A stretch of 64,000 bases of DNA from Pseudomonas sp. p1(2021b) (GCF_020151015.1 NZ_CP083746.1:631001-695000), one strand, 5' to 3'. Numbered from the stretch's first letter, positions 33,203 to 43,802 are shown. The notes: generated by a model from the letters alone, not told the origin. Translations and numbers: made by a program.

Positions 33203-33595
33203 ATGCTGGAAACAGTCGTAGTTGTTTTTCATCTGTTGGCGGCCGTGGCACTCGTAGTGTTCGTGTTGCTGCAACAGGGTAAAGGTGCGGAAGCAGGTGC
33301 ATCTTTCGGCGCAGGTGCTTCAAATACTGTGTTCGGAAGCCAAGGTTCCGCTACCTTTTTGAGTAAAGTTACTGCTATACTTGCTGCCACTTTCTTTTTG
33401 ACTGCTCTTGGGTTAGGATACTTCGCTAAAGAGAAAGCTCACCAGCTGACTCAAGCAGGTCTGCCAGATCCAGCAGTGCTGGAAGTCAAAGAGCAGAAGC
33501 CGGCAGTAAATGATGATGTACCGGTGCTCCAGGAGAAGAAGAGCGAAACCACCAACACTGGTGATGTACCTCCTCCAACCGAAGAGCAGAAGTAA
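33203..33595 (+). CDS. secG: Preprotein translocase subunit SecG
   Basis: A 130-residue auxiliary subunit of the SecYEG channel. Two membrane helices (about 3-24, [20 protein letters not shown]; about 53-76, [20 protein letters not shown]) flank the conserved loop [27 protein letters not shown] charged, probably disordered Lys/Glu-rich tail (to EEQK) is typical in Pseudomonas. It is just upstream of the tRNA-Leu gene. Confidence 0.97.
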   Translation: MLETVVVVFHLLAAVALVVFVLLQQGKGAEAGASFGAGASNTVFGSQGSATFLSKVTAILAATFFLTALGLGYFAKEKAHQLTQAGLPDPAVLEVKEQKPAVNDDVPVLQEKKSETTNTGDVPPPTEEQK

Positions 33596-33616
33596 CGGGT
33601 TTCAAGAAGTAGTATT

Positions 33617-33702
33617 GCCGAGGTGGTGGAATTGGTAGACACGCAACCTTGAGGTGGTTGTGCCCATAGGGTGTAGGGGTTCGAGTCCCCTTCTCGGTAC
33701 CA
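33617..33702 (+). tRNA. tRNA-Leu (anticodon GAG)
   Basis: An 86-nt class II tRNA with acceptor GCCGAGG/TCTCGGT, discriminator A, encoded CCA, anticodon stem CAACC/GGTTG, loop TTGAGGT (GAG at 33651-33653), a variable arm, and T arm GGGGTTCGAGTCCCC. It sits between secG and the initiator tRNA, as in E. coli leuU-metY. Confidence 0.97.
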
Positions 33703-33714
33703 ATTGAAGCATGA

Positions 33715-33739
33715 GAGCCCGCTTTAGCGGGCTTTCTTG
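33715..33739 (+). terminator. Terminator after tRNA-Leu
   Basis: AGCCCGC-TTTA-GCGGGCT followed by TTCTT: a 7-bp GC-rich stem 13 bases downstream of the CCA end. Confidence 0.75.
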
Positions 33740-33800
33740 CAGGTGGAGGTCGGATTGACCCTGTAACGGGTTCGGTCTTATACTTTCGCCCCAGCTTTGT

Positions 33801-33877
<77 letters not shown>

Positions 33878-33887
33878 GCTTCAGCGG

Positions 33888-33909
33888 AGCCCCTTTTCAG
33901 GGGCTTTTT
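33888..33909 (+). terminator. Terminator after tRNA-fMet
   Basis: AGCCCCT-TTTC-AGGGGCT then TTTTG, 11 bases beyond the tRNA. It separates the tRNA from the rimP-nusA-infB operon, although part of the transcription may read through. Confidence 0.8.
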
Positions 33910-34007
33910 GCTAGCTGAACAGTTCTTCGCGTCGTTGTCCAACGGCGCTTTCAGGGATGGGCGCTTTGCCCATTTTTTATTTGCACAGCATGCACGAGGG
34001 GGTTCAG

Positions 34008-34466
34008 GTGTCGAGCAAGCTAGAACAGTTGCAGGCCTTGTTGGCCCCGGTGGTCGAGGGTCTGGGCTATCAATGCTGGGGGATCGAGTACGTTTCCCAG
34101 GGTAAGCATTCGGTACTGCGTATCTATATCGACAAGGAAGGCGGGATCCTGGTCGACGACTGCGAAGCGGTCAGTCGCCAAGCCAGCGCCATCCTCGATG
34201 TGGAAGACCCGATCACCAACGAATATACCCTTGAGGTGTCCTCTCCTGGCATGGACCGCCCACTGTTCACTCTGGAACAGTTTGCCTCGCATGCCGGCGA
34301 ACAAGTGAAGATCAAGCTGCGTACGCCCTTCGAAGGTCGTCGTAACTTCCAGGGCCTTCTCCGCGGCGTGGAGGACCAGGATGTGGTGGTCCAGGTGGAC
34401 AACCATGAATTCCTGCTGCCGATCGACTCGATCGACAAGGCCAATATTATTCCCAGTTTTGACTGA
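34008..34466 (+). CDS. rimP: Ribosome maturation factor RimP
   Basis: A 152-residue factor for 30S assembly. The N-terminal domain contains [25 protein letters not shown] and the motif [14 protein letters not shown]; a C-terminal Sm-like domain follows ([19 protein letters not shown]). The GTG at 34008 (MSSKLEQLQ) with GAGGGGG upstream was taken as the start; the longer open frame from 33957 includes intergenic sequence. It is the first gene of rimP-nusA-infB. Confidence 0.95.
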   Translation: MSSKLEQLQALLAPVVEGLGYQCWGIEYVSQGKHSVLRIYIDKEGGILVDDCEAVSRQASAILDVEDPITNEYTLEVSSPGMDRPLFTLEQFASHAGEQVKIKLRTPFEGRRNFQGLLRGVEDQDVVVQVDNHEFLLPIDSIDKANIIPSFD

Positions 34467-34525
34467 GACGTGCCGGGCCCGGCGGACTATCCGGGCCCAA
34501 TGGCTTGCGCAAGGCGAGGCGTACG

Positions 34526-36007
34526 ATGAGCAAAGAAGTACTGCTGGTTGTTGAATCGGTATCCAACGAAAAAGGTGTACCGCCCGGCGTCATTTTCGAA
34601 GCGCTGGAAGTGGCCCTGGCCACTGCAACCAAAAAACGTTTTGAGGACGAAGTCGACCTGCGTGTGGAAATCAACCGCCACACCGGTAGCTACGAGACCT
34701 TCCGTCGCTGGACCGTGGTCGACGAGAACGACCTGGACGATCCGGCGATCGAGACCTGGCTGAGCAAGATCCAGGACACGCATCCGGACGCCAAGATCGG
34801 TGACGTGATCGAAGAGAAGATCGAGTCGATCGAGTTCGGCCGCATCGCCGCCCAGACCGCCAAGCAGGTGATCGTGCAGAAGGTTCGCGAAGCCGAGCGC
34901 GCCCAGGTGGTCGACGCCTACCGCGAACGTGTTGGCGAGATCATCTCCGGCACGGTCAAGAAGGTGACCCGCGACAACGTCATCGTCGACCTGGGCAACA
35001 ACGCCGAGGCGTTGCTGGCCCGTGAAGACATCATTCCACGTGAGACCTTCCGTGTCGGCGTGCGCCTGCGCGCACTGCTCAAGGAGATCCGCACCGAGAA
35101 TCGCGGCCCGCAGCTGATCCTGTCGCGCACCGCGCCTCAGATGCTGATCGAGCTGTTCCGCATCGAAGTGCCGGAAATCGCCGAAGGCCTCATCGAAGTC
35201 ATGGCCGCCTCCCGTGATCCGGGGTCGCGTGCCAAGATCGCCGTCCGCTCCAAGGACAAGCGCATCGACCCGCAAGGTGCCTGCATCGGCATGCGCGGTT
35301 CGCGCGTCCAGGCCGTATCCGGCGAGCTGGGCGGTGAGCGCGTGGATATCGTCCTGTGGGACGAGAACCCGGCGCAATTCGTCATCAACGCCATGTCGCC
35401 TGCCGAGGTTGCAGCGATCATCGTTGATGAGGACGCCCATGCGATGGACATTGCCGTCGCCGAAGACAACCTGGCCCAGGCCATTGGCCGTGGCGGTCAG
35501 AACGTTCGCCTGGCCAGTCAGCTGACCGGCTGGACCCTGAACGTGATGACCGAGAAGGATATCCAGGCCAAGCAGCAAGCAGAAACCGGCGACATCCTGC
35601 GCAATTTCATCGAGGAACTGGAAGTCGACGAGGAGCTGGCCCAAGTGCTGGTCGACGAAGGCTTCACCAGCCTCGAGGAAATTGCCTACGTACCGTTGGA
35701 AGAAATGCTCAACATCGATGGCTTTGACGAGGACATCGTCAATGAGCTTCGCGCTCGTGCCAAGGACCGTTTGTTGACCAAGGCCATCGCTACCGAAGAA
35801 AAACTGGCAGACGCCCACCCGGCCGACGACCTGCTCTCCCTCGAGGGCATGGACAAGGACCTGGCGGCGGAACTGGCGGTGCGCGGCGTGGTTAACCGCG
35901 AAGACCTGGCCGAGCAGTCGATTGACGATCTGCTCGACATCGACGGCATCGACGAAGAGCGTGCCGGCAAGTTGATCATGGCCGCCCGAGCCCACTGGTT
36001 CGAGTAA
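34526..36007 (+). CDS. nusA: Transcription termination/antitermination factor NusA
   Basis: A 493-residue RNA polymerase-binding factor. Domains in order: NusA N-terminal domain (1 to about 125), S1 domain (about 135-200: [18 protein letters not shown]), KH1 and KH2 ([33 protein letters not shown]), and two acidic helix-hairpin-helix repeats at the C-terminus ([16 protein letters not shown] and [15 protein letters not shown]). The start at 34526 gives [16 protein letters not shown]. infB follows after 27 bp. Confidence 0.98.
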   Translation: MSKEVLLVVESVSNEKGVPPGVIFEALEVALATATKKRFEDEVDLRVEINRHTGSYETFRRWTVVDENDLDDPAIETWLSKIQDTHPDAKIGDVIEEKIESIEFGRIAAQTAKQVIVQKVREAERAQVVDAYRERVGEIISGTVKKVTRDNVIVDLGNNAEALLAREDIIPRETFRVGVRLRALLKEIRTENRGPQLILSRTAPQMLIELFRIEVPEIAEGLIEVMAASRDPGSRAKIAVRSKDKRIDPQGACIGMRGSRVQAVSGELGGERVDIVLWDENPAQFVINAMSPAEVAAIIVDEDAHAMDIAVAEDNLAQAIGRGGQNVRLASQLTGWTLNVMTEKDIQAKQQAETGDILRNFIEELEVDEELAQVLVDEGFTSLEEIAYVPLEEMLNIDGFDEDIVNELRARAKDRLLTKAIATEEKLADAHPADDLLSLEGMDKDLAAELAVRGVVNREDLAEQSIDDLLDIDGIDEERAGKLIMAARAHWFE

Positions 36008-36034
36008 TTAGGCGTGGCCTGAGGAGAGAAGTGC

Positions 36035-38572
36035 ATGACGCAAGTCACGGTGAAAGAGCTGGCCCAAGAGGTCGAGGCACCGGTAGAGCGCCTGCTGCAG
36101 CAGATGCGTGAGGCAGGTCTGCCGCACACCGACGCCGGTCAGGTAGTGACCGACAATGAAAAGCAGGTTCTGCTGACTCATTTGAAGAGCAGCCACAAGA
36201 GCAAGGCGGAAGAGCCGCGCAAGATCACCTTGCAGCGCAAGACCACCAGCACCCTGCGTGTCGCCGGTAGCAAGAGCATCAGCGTAGAAGTACGCAAGAA
36301 GAAAGTATTCGTGCAGCGCAGCCCGGAAGAAATCCAGGCTGAGCAGAAGCGTGAGCTGGAAGAGCGCCGTGCAGCCGAAAACGCTGCTCGCGAAAAAGCC
36401 GACGCCGAAGCGCGCCAGCGCGCCGAAGAGCAGGCCCGTCGCCAGGCCGCCGAAGCCGCCTCCGCGGCGCCTGCGGCCAAGGCCGAGCCGGCTCCGGCGC
36501 CTGTCGCCGCACCGGTAGTGGCCGAGGCCCCAGTCTCCGAAGACGCAGCCGCCCGTGCCGCCGAGCGCAAGAAGGACGAGACCCGCCGCAACGAAAGCCG
36601 TACCCGCGACGACGACCGTCGTGGGGGTGGCGAGCGCCGTGGCGAAGCCCCGCGCGTTTCGATCAAGGTCAAGGTCAAGGAAAAGGAAAAAGCGCCTACG
36701 CCTCGCGCAGCGCCTCGTACCACCGACGAAGAGAGCGATGGTTTCCGTCGCGGTCGCGGTGGCAAGGGCAAGCCGAAGAAGCGCAACCAGCACGGCTTCC
36801 AGAACCCGACCGGTCCAGTCATCCGTGACGTGACCATCGGCGAGACCATCACCGTTTCCGAGCTGGCGCAGCAGATGTCGGTCAAGGCCGCTGAAGTCGT
36901 CAAGTTCATGTTCAAGCTGGGCACCCCGGTCACCATCAACCAGGTGCTCGACCAGGAAACCGCTCAGCTGGTAGCCGAGGAACTGGGCCACAAGGTGACC
37001 CTGATCAGCGACACCGCCCTGGAAGACTCCCTGGCCGAATCGCTGAAGTTCGAAGGTGAAGTCGAGCCGCGTGCACCGGTCGTGACCGTCATGGGCCACG
37101 TCGACCACGGTAAGACCTCGCTGCTCGACTATATCCGTCGTGCCAAGGTTGCCGCTGGCGAGGCCGGTGGTATCACCCAGCACATCGGTGCCTACCACGT
37201 GGAAACCGACCGTGGCATGGTCACCTTCCTCGACACCCCAGGCCACGCCGCGTTCACCGCGATGCGTGCCCGTGGTGCCAAGGCCACCGACATCGTCATC
37301 CTGGTGGTGGCGGCGGACGACGGCGTGATGCCGCAGACCCGCGAAGCGGTACAGCACGCCAAGGCTGCCGGCGTTCCGCTGGTGGTCGCGGTGAACAAGA
37401 TCGACAAGCCGGGTGCCGATATCGACCGCATCCGTAACGAGCTGGCCGTCGAAGGCGTGACCTCCGAGGACTGGGGTGGCGATACCCCGTTCGTCAAGGT
37501 CTCCGCGAAGATGGGTACCGGTGTCGACGAACTGCTCGAAGCGGTCCTGCTGCAGGCCGAGATTCTCGAGCTCACCGCCACCCCGACCGCTCCAGGCCGT
37601 GGTGTCGTGGTCGAGTCTCGCCTGGACAAGGGCCGTGGCCCGGTGGCGACCATCCTGGTCCAGGACGGTACCCTGCGTCAGGGCGACATGGTTCTGGTCG
37701 GCTCCAACTATGGCCGCGTGCGCGCCATGCTCGACGAGAACGGCAAGCCTGTGAAGGAAGCTGGCCCGTCGATCCCGGTCGAGATCCTCGGCCTGGACGG
37801 TACCCCGGAAGCCGGTGACGAGCTGTCCGTGGTCGCCGACGAGAAGAAGGCCCGCGAGGTTGCCCTGTTCCGTCAAGGCAAGTACCGCGAGGTCAAGCTG
37901 GCACGTGCTCACGCAGGCAAGCTGGAAAACATCTTCGAGACCATGGGTCAGGAAGAGAAGAAGACCCTCAACATCGTCCTCAAGACCGACGTGCGTGGCT
38001 CCCTGGAAGCATTGCAGGGTTCGCTGTCGAGCCTGGGCAACGACGAAGTTCAGGTGCGCGTGATCGGTGGCGGCGTCGGTGGTATCACCGAGAGCGATGC
38101 CAACCTGGCGCTGGCTTCGAATGCAGTACTGTTCGGCTTCAACGTGCGTGCCGATGCCGGTGCGCGCAAGATCGTCGAGCAGGAAGGTCTGGATATGCGT
38201 TACTACAACGTGATCTACGACATCATCGAAGACGTCAAGAAGGCCCTGACCGGCATGCTCGGCAGCGATGTTCGCGAGAACATCCTGGGTGTCGCCGAAG
38301 TGCGTGACGTGTTCCGCTCGCCGAAGTTCGGCGCCATTGCCGGCTGCATGGTCATCGAAGGTACCGTGTACCGCAACCGTCCGATCCGCGTACTGCGCGA
38401 GGACGTGGTGATCTTCGAAGGCGAACTGGAATCGCTGCGTCGCTTCAAGGACGACGCCTCCGAAGTGCGTAACGGCATGGAGTGCGGTATCGGCGTCAAG
38501 AGCTACAACGACGTCAAGGTCGGCGACAAGATCGAAGTCTTCGAGAAAGTCCAGGTGGCTCGTACCCTGTAA
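36035..38572 (+). CDS. infB: Translation initiation factor IF-2
   Basis: An 845-residue GTPase that places fMet-tRNA on the 30S subunit. An IF2-N domain (about 1-50, [18 protein letters not shown]) is followed by a long charged, Ala/Glu/Arg-rich linker and a second IF2-N domain (about 270-320). The G domain has GHVDHGKTS (about 353), DTPGHAAF and NKID, then domains II-IV follow. The linker is low complexity, and its many charged codons create shadow ORFs. It lies between nusA and rbfA. Confidence 0.98.
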   Translation: MTQVTVKELAQEVEAPVERLLQQMREAGLPHTDAGQVVTDNEKQVLLTHLKSSHKSKAEEPRKITLQRKTTSTLRVAGSKSISVEVRKKKVFVQRSPEEIQAEQKRELEERRAAENAAREKADAEARQRAEEQARRQAAEAASAAPAAKAEPAPAPVAAPVVAEAPVSEDAAARAAERKKDETRRNESRTRDDDRRGGGERRGEAPRVSIKVKVKEKEKAPTPRAAPRTTDEESDGFRRGRGGKGKPKKRNQHGFQNPTGPVIRDVTIGETITVSELAQQMSVKAAEVVKFMFKLGTPVTINQVLDQETAQLVAEELGHKVTLISDTALEDSLAESLKFEGEVEPRAPVVTVMGHVDHGKTSLLDYIRRAKVAAGEAGGITQHIGAYHVETDRGMVTFLDTPGHAAFTAMRARGAKATDIVILVVAADDGVMPQTREAVQHAKAAGVPLVVAVNKIDKPGADIDRIRNELAVEGVTSEDWGGDTPFVKVSAKMGTGVDELLEAVLLQAEILELTATPTAPGRGVVVESRLDKGRGPVATILVQDGTLRQGDMVLVGSNYGRVRAMLDENGKPVKEAGPSIPVEILGLDGTPEAGDELSVVADEKKAREVALFRQGKYREVKLARAHAGKLENIFETMGQEEKKTLNIVLKTDVRGSLEALQGSLSSLGNDEVQVRVIGGGVGGITESDANLALASNAVLFGFNVRADAGARKIVEQEGLDMRYYNVIYDIIEDVKKALTGMLGSDVRENILGVAEVRDVFRSPKFGAIAGCMVIEGTVYRNRPIRVLREDVVIFEGELESLRRFKDDASEVRNGMECGIGVKSYNDVKVGDKIEVFEKVQVARTL

Positions 38573-38629
38573 GGGGCGAGCGTGGCGCAGCCCCCGCCCC
38601 AGGGCGGCTGGCAGCGCCTCTGAAGGTAG

Positions 38630-38659
38630 CGCCCGGTCAGGCTTGAGCCTGTCCGGGCG
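38630..38659 (+). promoter_or_regulatory. Strong stem-loop between infB and rbfA
   Basis: CGCCCGG-t-CAGGCT-tg-AGCCTG-t-CCGGGCG forms a 13-pair stem broken by one T-T mismatch, followed by TTTG only. It could be a leaky terminator or an RNase site inside the operon, adjusting rbfA-truB-rpsO-pnp relative to infB. Confidence 0.55.
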
Positions 38660-38687
38660 TTTGCCGCTTTAGTTACAGGTAGCAAGA

Positions 38688-39086
38688 ATGGCAAAAGAAT
38701 ATAGCCGTACCCAACGCATCGGCGATCAGATGCAGCGTGAGCTGGCCGAGCTGATCCGTCGCGAAGTCAAGGATCCGCGAGTTGGCCTGGTGACCATCAC
38801 CGCCGTGGATGTCAGCCGCGACCTGGGCCATGCCAAGGTCTTCATCACCGTCATGGGCCAGGACGGCACCGATGCCGTGCCGCAGACGCTCAAGGCGCTC
38901 AACAGCGCTGCGAGCTTCCTGCGCCTGCACCTGGGCCGTGTCATGCAACTGCGCAGCGTGCCGCAGCTGCATTTCCACTTCGACGAGAGTGTCAGCCGTG
39001 GTGCCCACCTGTCGGCGCTGATCGAGCGTGCCGTGGCCGAGGATCGCCTGCACAAGGATGCCGACAAAGCGGACGCCGAGGAGTAA
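38688..39086 (+). CDS. rbfA: Ribosome-binding factor A
   Basis: A 132-residue KH-like factor for 16S rRNA 5'-end maturation and cold adaptation. Seen: [49 protein letters not shown] and the end [22 protein letters not shown]. The C-terminal DADKADAEE is acidic. truB begins 3 bp after its stop. Confidence 0.97.
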   Translation: MAKEYSRTQRIGDQMQRELAELIRREVKDPRVGLVTITAVDVSRDLGHAKVFITVMGQDGTDAVPQTLKALNSAASFLRLHLGRVMQLRSVPQLHFHFDESVSRGAHLSALIERAVAEDRLHKDADKADAEE

Positions 39087-39089
39087 CGG

Positions 39090-40007
39090 GTGGCCCAGGT
39101 CAAACGAATCCGCCGCAATGTCAGCGGCATCATCCTGCTGGACAAGCCGCTGGGGTTCACCTCCAACGCCGCCTTGCAGAAGGTCCGCTGGCTGCTCAAT
39201 GCCGAGAAGGCCGGCCACACCGGTAGCCTCGACCCGCTGGCCACCGGCGTGCTGCCGCTGTGCTTCGGCGAAGCCACCAAGTTCTCCCAGTACCTGCTCG
39301 ATTCCGACAAGGGCTACGAGACGGTCATGCAGCTGGGGCAGACGACCAGCACCGGCGATGCCGAGGGTGAAGTCCTGCAGAGCCGCGAGGTGACCGTTGG
39401 TCGTGCCGATATCGAGGCCGTGCTGCCGCGCTTTCGTGGTCAAATCAGCCAGATTCCGCCGATGTACTCGGCCCTCAAGCGTGACGGCCAGCCGTTGTAC
39501 AAATTGGCGCGTGCAGGAGAGGTAGTGGAGCGCGAGGCGCGTTCTGTTACTATTGGCCGCTTGGAGTTGCTCGAGTGCGAAGGCACCCGGGTTCGCCTGT
39601 CGGTCGGTTGCAGCAAAGGCACCTATATTCGCACCCTGGTGGAGGATATCGGTGAGGCGCTGGGCTGTGGTGCCTATGTCGCCGAATTGCGCCGTACCCA
39701 GGCCGGCCCGTTCGAGTTGGCCCAGACCGTGACCCTCGAGGCCCTCGAGCAGGTCCATGCAGACGGTGGCAACGAAGCGCTCGACCGCTTCCTCATGCCG
39801 TCCGACAGTGGGTTGCAGGATTGGCCGCTGGTGCGTCTCTCCGAGCACAGTGCGTTCTACTGGCTGCATGGCCAGGCGGTTCGCGCCCCGGATGCCCCGC
39901 AGTTCGGCATGGTCCGGGTACAGGATCACAATGAACGCTTCATCGGTATCGGTGAAGTGAGCGAAGACGGGCGTATTGCGCCGCGTCGATTGATTCGATC
40001 TGAATGA
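39090..40007 (+). CDS. truB: tRNA pseudouridine-55 synthase
   Basis: A 305-residue enzyme making pseudouridine 55 in the T loop of tRNA. The GTG start gives [13 protein letters not shown]. The catalytic Asp48 is in [25 protein letters not shown] and the later [20 protein letters not shown] are family signatures, and a PUA-like domain ends the protein (about 250-305). It is coupled closely to rbfA and precedes rpsO. Confidence 0.97.
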   Translation: MAQVKRIRRNVSGIILLDKPLGFTSNAALQKVRWLLNAEKAGHTGSLDPLATGVLPLCFGEATKFSQYLLDSDKGYETVMQLGQTTSTGDAEGEVLQSREVTVGRADIEAVLPRFRGQISQIPPMYSALKRDGQPLYKLARAGEVVEREARSVTIGRLELLECEGTRVRLSVGCSKGTYIRTLVEDIGEALGCGAYVAELRRTQAGPFELAQTVTLEALEQVHADGGNEALDRFLMPSDSGLQDWPLVRLSEHSAFYWLHGQAVRAPDAPQFGMVRVQDHNERFIGIGEVSEDGRIAPRRLIRSE

Positions 40008-40156
40008 TCGAAATCGCAGGCCGAGGCCCCGGCCGAAACCTGCGGAACCGAGGGTGGCTGTCAATAGGCACGGTCACTCCTCTTCTCATTAATACAGGGA
40101 CTTGTCCCTGGCCTATTGGAGACCGTTCGCGGGATCCCTTTATCAGGAGAAGCCAA

Positions 40157-40426
40157 ATGGCCCTCAGCGTCGAAGAAAAAGCTCAGATCGTTGCCGAATA
40201 CCAGCAAGCCGCCGGCGATACCGGTAGCCCGGAAGTGCAGGTTGCTCTGCTGACCGCCAACATCAACAAGCTGCAAGGCCACTTCAAGGCCAACGAAAAA
40301 GACCACCACTCCCGTCGTGGCCTGATCCGTATGGTCAACCAGCGTCGTAAGCTGCTGGACTACCTGAAGGGCAAAGACACCACTCGTTACAGCGCCCTGA
40401 TCGGTCGCCTGGGCCTGCGTCGCTAA
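40157..40426 (+). CDS. rpsO: 30S ribosomal protein S15
   Basis: An 89-residue primary binder of the central domain of 16S rRNA. The four-helix protein has [30 protein letters not shown] and [23 protein letters not shown]. The ATG at 40157 (AGGAGAAGCC upstream) is the real start; an open frame from 40004 is leader. About 150 bp lie between truB and rpsO, enough for a separate promoter. Confidence 0.98.
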   Translation: MALSVEEKAQIVAEYQQAAGDTGSPEVQVALLTANINKLQGHFKANEKDHHSRRGLIRMVNQRRKLLDYLKGKDTTRYSALIGRLGLRR

Positions 40427-40447
40427 TAGCGTCCTGGCCAGTGGTGT

Positions 40448-40509
40448 GCATGGCGTGTCGCATGTTTCGGGAATGCTGCCTGGCAGCATTCGCGTCAGGC
40501 ACGCCATGC
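40448..40509 (+). promoter_or_regulatory. Nested hairpin in the pnp leader (rpsO-pnp gap)
   Basis: Outer arms GCATGGCGTG (40448-40457) and CACGCCATGC (40500-40509) are a perfect 10-bp match. Inside, GAATGCTGCC (40471-40480) pairs perfectly with GGCAGCATTC (40482-40491). E. coli pnp is autoregulated through a leader stem cleaved by RNase III, and this structure holds the same position between rpsO and pnp. It could also act as the rpsO terminator, but no T-run follows. Confidence 0.6.
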
Positions 40510-40676
40510 GTATCTCCGAGGTTGGCAGCCTGGCTGTGCTGAGCGGATTTTCCGCCCGGCGGCCAGGCTCCCAGCCTCGTGTTGTATCTGGACGGTCAAT
40601 GGGGCCGATTCCCCGTTCTGCCCAAGCATTCGCAAGAACAAGTTCCCCCCAGAGCCACTGAAAAAGGTAGGAAACC

Positions 40677-42782
40677 GTGAACCCGGTAATCAAGACGTTC
40701 CAGTTCGGTCAGTCGACCGTTACTCTCGAGACAGGCCGTATCGCCCGTCAGGCCACCGGTGCTGTACTGGTCACCGTCGATAACGATGTCACCGTGCTGG
40801 TGACCGTGGTCGGTGCCAAGCAGGCCGATCCAGGCAAGGGTTTCTTCCCGCTGTCTGTCCACTACCAGGAAAAGACCTACGCCGCCGGCAAGATCCCGGG
40901 TGGCTTCTTCAAGCGTGAAGGCCGTCCTTCCGAAAAGGAAACCCTGACCTCGCGCCTGATCGACCGTCCGATCCGCCCGCTGTTCCCTGAAGGGTTCATG
41001 AACGAAGTGCAGGTCGTCTGCACCGTGGTTTCCACCAGCAAGAAGACCGACCCGGACATCGCTGCGATGATCGGTACCTCGGCTGCCCTGGCCATTTCCG
41101 GTATTCCGTTCGAAGGTCCGATCGGCGCTGCCCGTGTCGCCTTCCATGAAAGCACCGGCTACCTGCTGAACCCGACTTACGAGCAACTGCAAGCATCCAG
41201 CCTGGACATGGTCGTCGCCGGTACCGAGTCCGCGGTACTGATGGTCGAGTCCGAAGCCAAGGAACTGACCGAAGACCAGATGCTGGGCGCCGTGCTGTTC
41301 GCCCACGACGAGTTCCAGGCCGTGATCCAGGCCGTCAAGGAACTGGCTGCCGAAGCCGGCAAGCCGACCTGGGACTGGCAGGCACCTGCTGCCAACACCG
41401 AGCTGCTGAACCTGGTACGCGCCGAGTTCGGCGAGGCTATTTCCCAGGCCTACACCATTACCCTGAAGGCAGACCGCTACAACCGTCTGGGCGAGCTGCG
41501 CGACCAGGCTGTTGCCCGCCTGTCCAACGAAGAGACCGGCCCGACCGCCGGCCAGATCAAGGACATCTTCGGCGAGCTGGAATACCGCACCGTCCGCGAA
41601 AACATCGTCAACGGCAAGCCGCGTATCGATGGCCGTGACACCCGCACTGTCCGCCCGCTGAACATCGAAGTCGGTGTTCTGCCCAAGACCCATGGTTCGG
41701 CCCTGTTCACCCGTGGCGAAACCCAGGCCCTGGTCGTCGCGACCTTGGGTACTGCCCGTGACGCCCAGCTGCTGGACACCCTCGAAGGCGAGAAGAAAGA
41801 CGCCTTCATGCTGCACTACAACTTCCCACCGTTCTCGGTCGGCGAGTGCGGCCGCATGGGCGGCGCCGGCCGTCGCGAGATCGGCCACGGCCGTCTGGCT
41901 CGTCGTGGCGTCCAGGCCATGCTGCCGAGCGACGACGAGTTCCCGTACACCATCCGCGTGGTATCGGAAATCACCGAATCCAACGGCTCCAGCTCCATGG
42001 CCTCGGTGTGCGGTGCTTCCCTGGCCCTGATGGACGCAGGTGTGCCGATGAAGGCGCCGGTTGCCGGTATCGCCATGGGCCTGGTCAAGGAGGGCGACAA
42101 GTTCGCGGTCCTGACCGACATCCTGGGTGACGAAGACCACCTGGGCGACATGGACTTCAAGGTTGCCGGTACCGCCAAGGGCGTCACCGCGCTGCAGATG
42201 GACATCAAGATCAACGGCATCACCGAAGAGATCATGGAAATCGCCCTGGGCCAGGCCCTGGAAGCGCGCCTGAACATCCTCGGCCAGATGAACCAGATCA
42301 TTGCCCAATCGCGCAGCGAGCTGTCGGCCAACGCCCCGACCATGCTGGCCATGAAGATCGACACCGACAAGATCCGTGACGTCATCGGCAAGGGCGGCGC
42401 CACCATCCGCGCCATCTGCGAGGAAACCAAGGCTTCGATCGATATCGAAGACGACGGCTCGATCAAGATCTTCGGCGAAACCAAGGAAGCCGCTGAAGCT
42501 GCCAAGCAGCGCATCCTGGGTATCACTGCCGAGGCCGAGATCGGCAAGATCTACGTGGGCAAGGTCGAGCGCATCGTCGACTTCGGCGCCTTCGTCAACA
42601 TCCTGCCGGGCAAGGACGGCCTGGTGCACATCTCCATGCTCAGCAACGAGCGTGTGGAGAAGGTCACCGACGTCCTGAAGGAAGGCCAGGAAGTCGAAGT
42701 GCTGGTACTGGACGTGGACAACCGCGGCCGTATCAAGCTGTCGATCAAGGACGTGGCGGCTGCCAAAGCCTCCGGCGTCTAA
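40677..42782 (+). CDS. pnp: Polynucleotide phosphorylase
   Basis: A 701-residue 3'-5' phosphorolytic exoribonuclease and degradosome component. Two RNase PH domains (about 1-230 and 300-540) surround a helical domain. [38 protein letters not shown] and the active-site [19 protein letters not shown] are conserved. KH ([15 protein letters not shown]) and S1 ([20 protein letters not shown]) domains end the protein. The start is GTG ([12 protein letters not shown]). It is the last gene of the operon, with a strong terminator behind. Confidence 0.98.
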   Translation: MNPVIKTFQFGQSTVTLETGRIARQATGAVLVTVDNDVTVLVTVVGAKQADPGKGFFPLSVHYQEKTYAAGKIPGGFFKREGRPSEKETLTSRLIDRPIRPLFPEGFMNEVQVVCTVVSTSKKTDPDIAAMIGTSAALAISGIPFEGPIGAARVAFHESTGYLLNPTYEQLQASSLDMVVAGTESAVLMVESEAKELTEDQMLGAVLFAHDEFQAVIQAVKELAAEAGKPTWDWQAPAANTELLNLVRAEFGEAISQAYTITLKADRYNRLGELRDQAVARLSNEETGPTAGQIKDIFGELEYRTVRENIVNGKPRIDGRDTRTVRPLNIEVGVLPKTHGSALFTRGETQALVVATLGTARDAQLLDTLEGEKKDAFMLHYNFPPFSVGECGRMGGAGRREIGHGRLARRGVQAMLPSDDEFPYTIRVVSEITESNGSSSMASVCGASLALMDAGVPMKAPVAGIAMGLVKEGDKFAVLTDILGDEDHLGDMDFKVAGTAKGVTALQMDIKINGITEEIMEIALGQALEARLNILGQMNQIIAQSRSELSANAPTMLAMKIDTDKIRDVIGKGGATIRAICEETKASIDIEDDGSIKIFGETKEAAEAAKQRILGITAEAEIGKIYVGKVERIVDFGAFVNILPGKDGLVHISMLSNERVEKVTDVLKEGQEVEVLVLDVDNRGRIKLSIKDVAAAKASGV

Positions 42783-42798
42783 ACGTCGGCGACAAAAG

Positions 42799-42825
42799 AA
42801 GAGCCCTGCGGGGCTCTTTTTTTTC
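42799..42825 (+). terminator. Terminator of pnp
   Basis: AAGAGCCC-TGCG-GGGCTCTT followed by a T-run, 17 bases after the stop codon: a strong Rho-independent terminator closing the long translation operon. Confidence 0.92.
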
Positions 42826-42910
42826 GCCTCGATTTTTACTTTGCCCGCTTGCATCTTGCATGCAGGATTTTGCCCAGGGTTGCAAATTGCACGATGGCAT
42901 TTGTTTGTCA

Positions 42911-42930
42911 TCAACTGTAAGTTGTTGATT
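42911..42930 (+). promoter_or_regulatory. Inverted repeat upstream of the sigma-54 promoter
   Basis: ATCAAC-tgtaagtt-GTTGAT lies in an AT-rich tract about 30-50 bp upstream of the -24 element. It may be a binding site for an activator or a bending protein; no known consensus is matched. Confidence 0.35.
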
Positions 42931-42957
42931 TTAAAGGATTTAATAATCTGAGAAAGC

Positions 42958-42975
42958 TGGCACAGCGCGTGCAAC
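42958..42975 (+). promoter_or_regulatory. Sigma-54 (RpoN) promoter of the BON-domain gene
   Basis: CTGGCACAGCGCGTGCAA carries the -24 GG (42960-42961) and -12 GC (42972-42973) at the required spacing and fits TGGCAC-N5-TTGCA apart from G for T in the -12 element. It lies about 65 bp before the ATG. Confidence 0.7.
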
Positions 42976-43037
42976 AGTATTCACACCTGCTGCCAGGAAC
43001 GACGGCGCAGGCCTTTCGAACAACAGGAGTGACTCAC

Positions 43038-43385
43038 ATGAAGAAATTCGCCATTGCTGCCGCTACTGCCACCGCCTTGACCCTGACCATGGCTAATGCG
43101 GCATTCGCCCAGCAACCCGCCCAGCCAATGACGCTGGCGGCCGGTGAAATGACCAAGGCCAAGGAAGAAACCAAAGACACTTGGATCACCACCAAAGTGA
43201 AGGCCGACCTGATGACAGAGAAAGGCATCCCTGGCAGCGACATCAAGGTCGAGACCAACAAAGGCGTGGTCTCCCTGTCTTCCGACGTGGCCATTACCCA
43301 GTCGCAGAAAGAACAGGCGATCGCCATCACCAAGAAGATCAAGGGTGTGCAGGCCGTATCCGCTGATGGCCTGAAAGCCGAATAA
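43038..43385 (+). CDS. Periplasmic BON-domain protein (OsmY-like)
   Basis: A 115-residue exported protein. The signal peptide is MKKFAIAAATATALTLTMANAAFA with cleavage before QQPAQ. One BON domain follows (about 45-115: TWITTKVKADLMTEKGIPGSDIKVETNKGVVSLSSDV and ...AITKKIKGVQAVSADGLKAE), a fold that binds phospholipid or large ligands in the envelope. E. coli OsmY has two such domains, this protein only one. The ATG at 43038 with CAGGAG upstream is the start. A probable sigma-54 promoter precedes it, so expression may follow nitrogen, stress or envelope cues. Confidence 0.92.
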   Translation: MKKFAIAAATATALTLTMANAAFAQQPAQPMTLAAGEMTKAKEETKDTWITTKVKADLMTEKGIPGSDIKVETNKGVVSLSSDVAITQSQKEQAIAITKKIKGVQAVSADGLKAE

Positions 43386-43420
43386 GGCATGTCCCGTCGG
43401 CCAAACGGAATTGGCCACCC

Positions 43421-43470
43421 CTTCGCACAAGGCCGCTCCTCTCTGTAGGAGCGGCCTTTTGCCGCGATAG
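43421..43470. repeat. REP pair, compact
   Basis: TTCGCACAAGGCCGCTCCTC and CTGTAGGAGCGGCCTTTTGC abut almost directly (loop of a few bases), forming a long hairpin between the BON gene and the convergent monooxygenase gene; it may double as a terminator. Confidence 0.75.
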
Positions 43471-43487
43471 GGCGTACGCGTTTCCGC

Positions 43488-43802
43488 TCACTCCCCGCCC
43501 AGGCGCACCGGGTTGAAGGCGATCACATCGCTCTCGAAGCATTCCTGCTCAAGAATCAACGGCTCGACCAGCGGCCTGCTGTCGCGGAAATGGGCCGTCT
43601 GGGTATGGGCCTCGTACGCTGCGTCATCACGGTAGATCTCGTAGAGATAGATCACCTCGGGATCGACACGGTCCTGGGACACATCGAACACGAGGCAGCC
43701 CGGCTCGTTGGCCACCGAAGCGGCGGCATTGACCTTGATGGCCGAAAGAAAGGCTTCGGCGCTACCGGGTTTTACACGGGTCTTGATGAACAAACTGTAC
43801 AC
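43488..43802 (-). CDS. Antibiotic-biosynthesis-monooxygenase (ABM) domain protein
   Basis: A 104-residue dimeric alpha/beta-barrel protein of the ABM/YgiN type. Seen: LFIKTRVKPGSAEAFLSAI, ANEPGCLVFDVSQDRVDPEVIYLYEIYRDDAAYEAH and TAHFRD, all family hallmarks. Members oxidise quinols or degrade small aromatics; the substrate here is unknown. The GTG at 43802 (MYSLFIKTRVK) with AAAAGGG seven bases upstream was chosen over a TTG at 43835. It is divergent from the glyoxalase-fold gene, 60 bp apart, suggesting shared control. Confidence 0.85.
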   Translation of the reverse strand: MYSLFIKTRVKPGSAEAFLSAIKVNAAASVANEPGCLVFDVSQDRVDPEVIYLYEIYRDDAAYEAHTQTAHFRDSRPLVEPLILEQECFESDVIAFNPVRLGGE

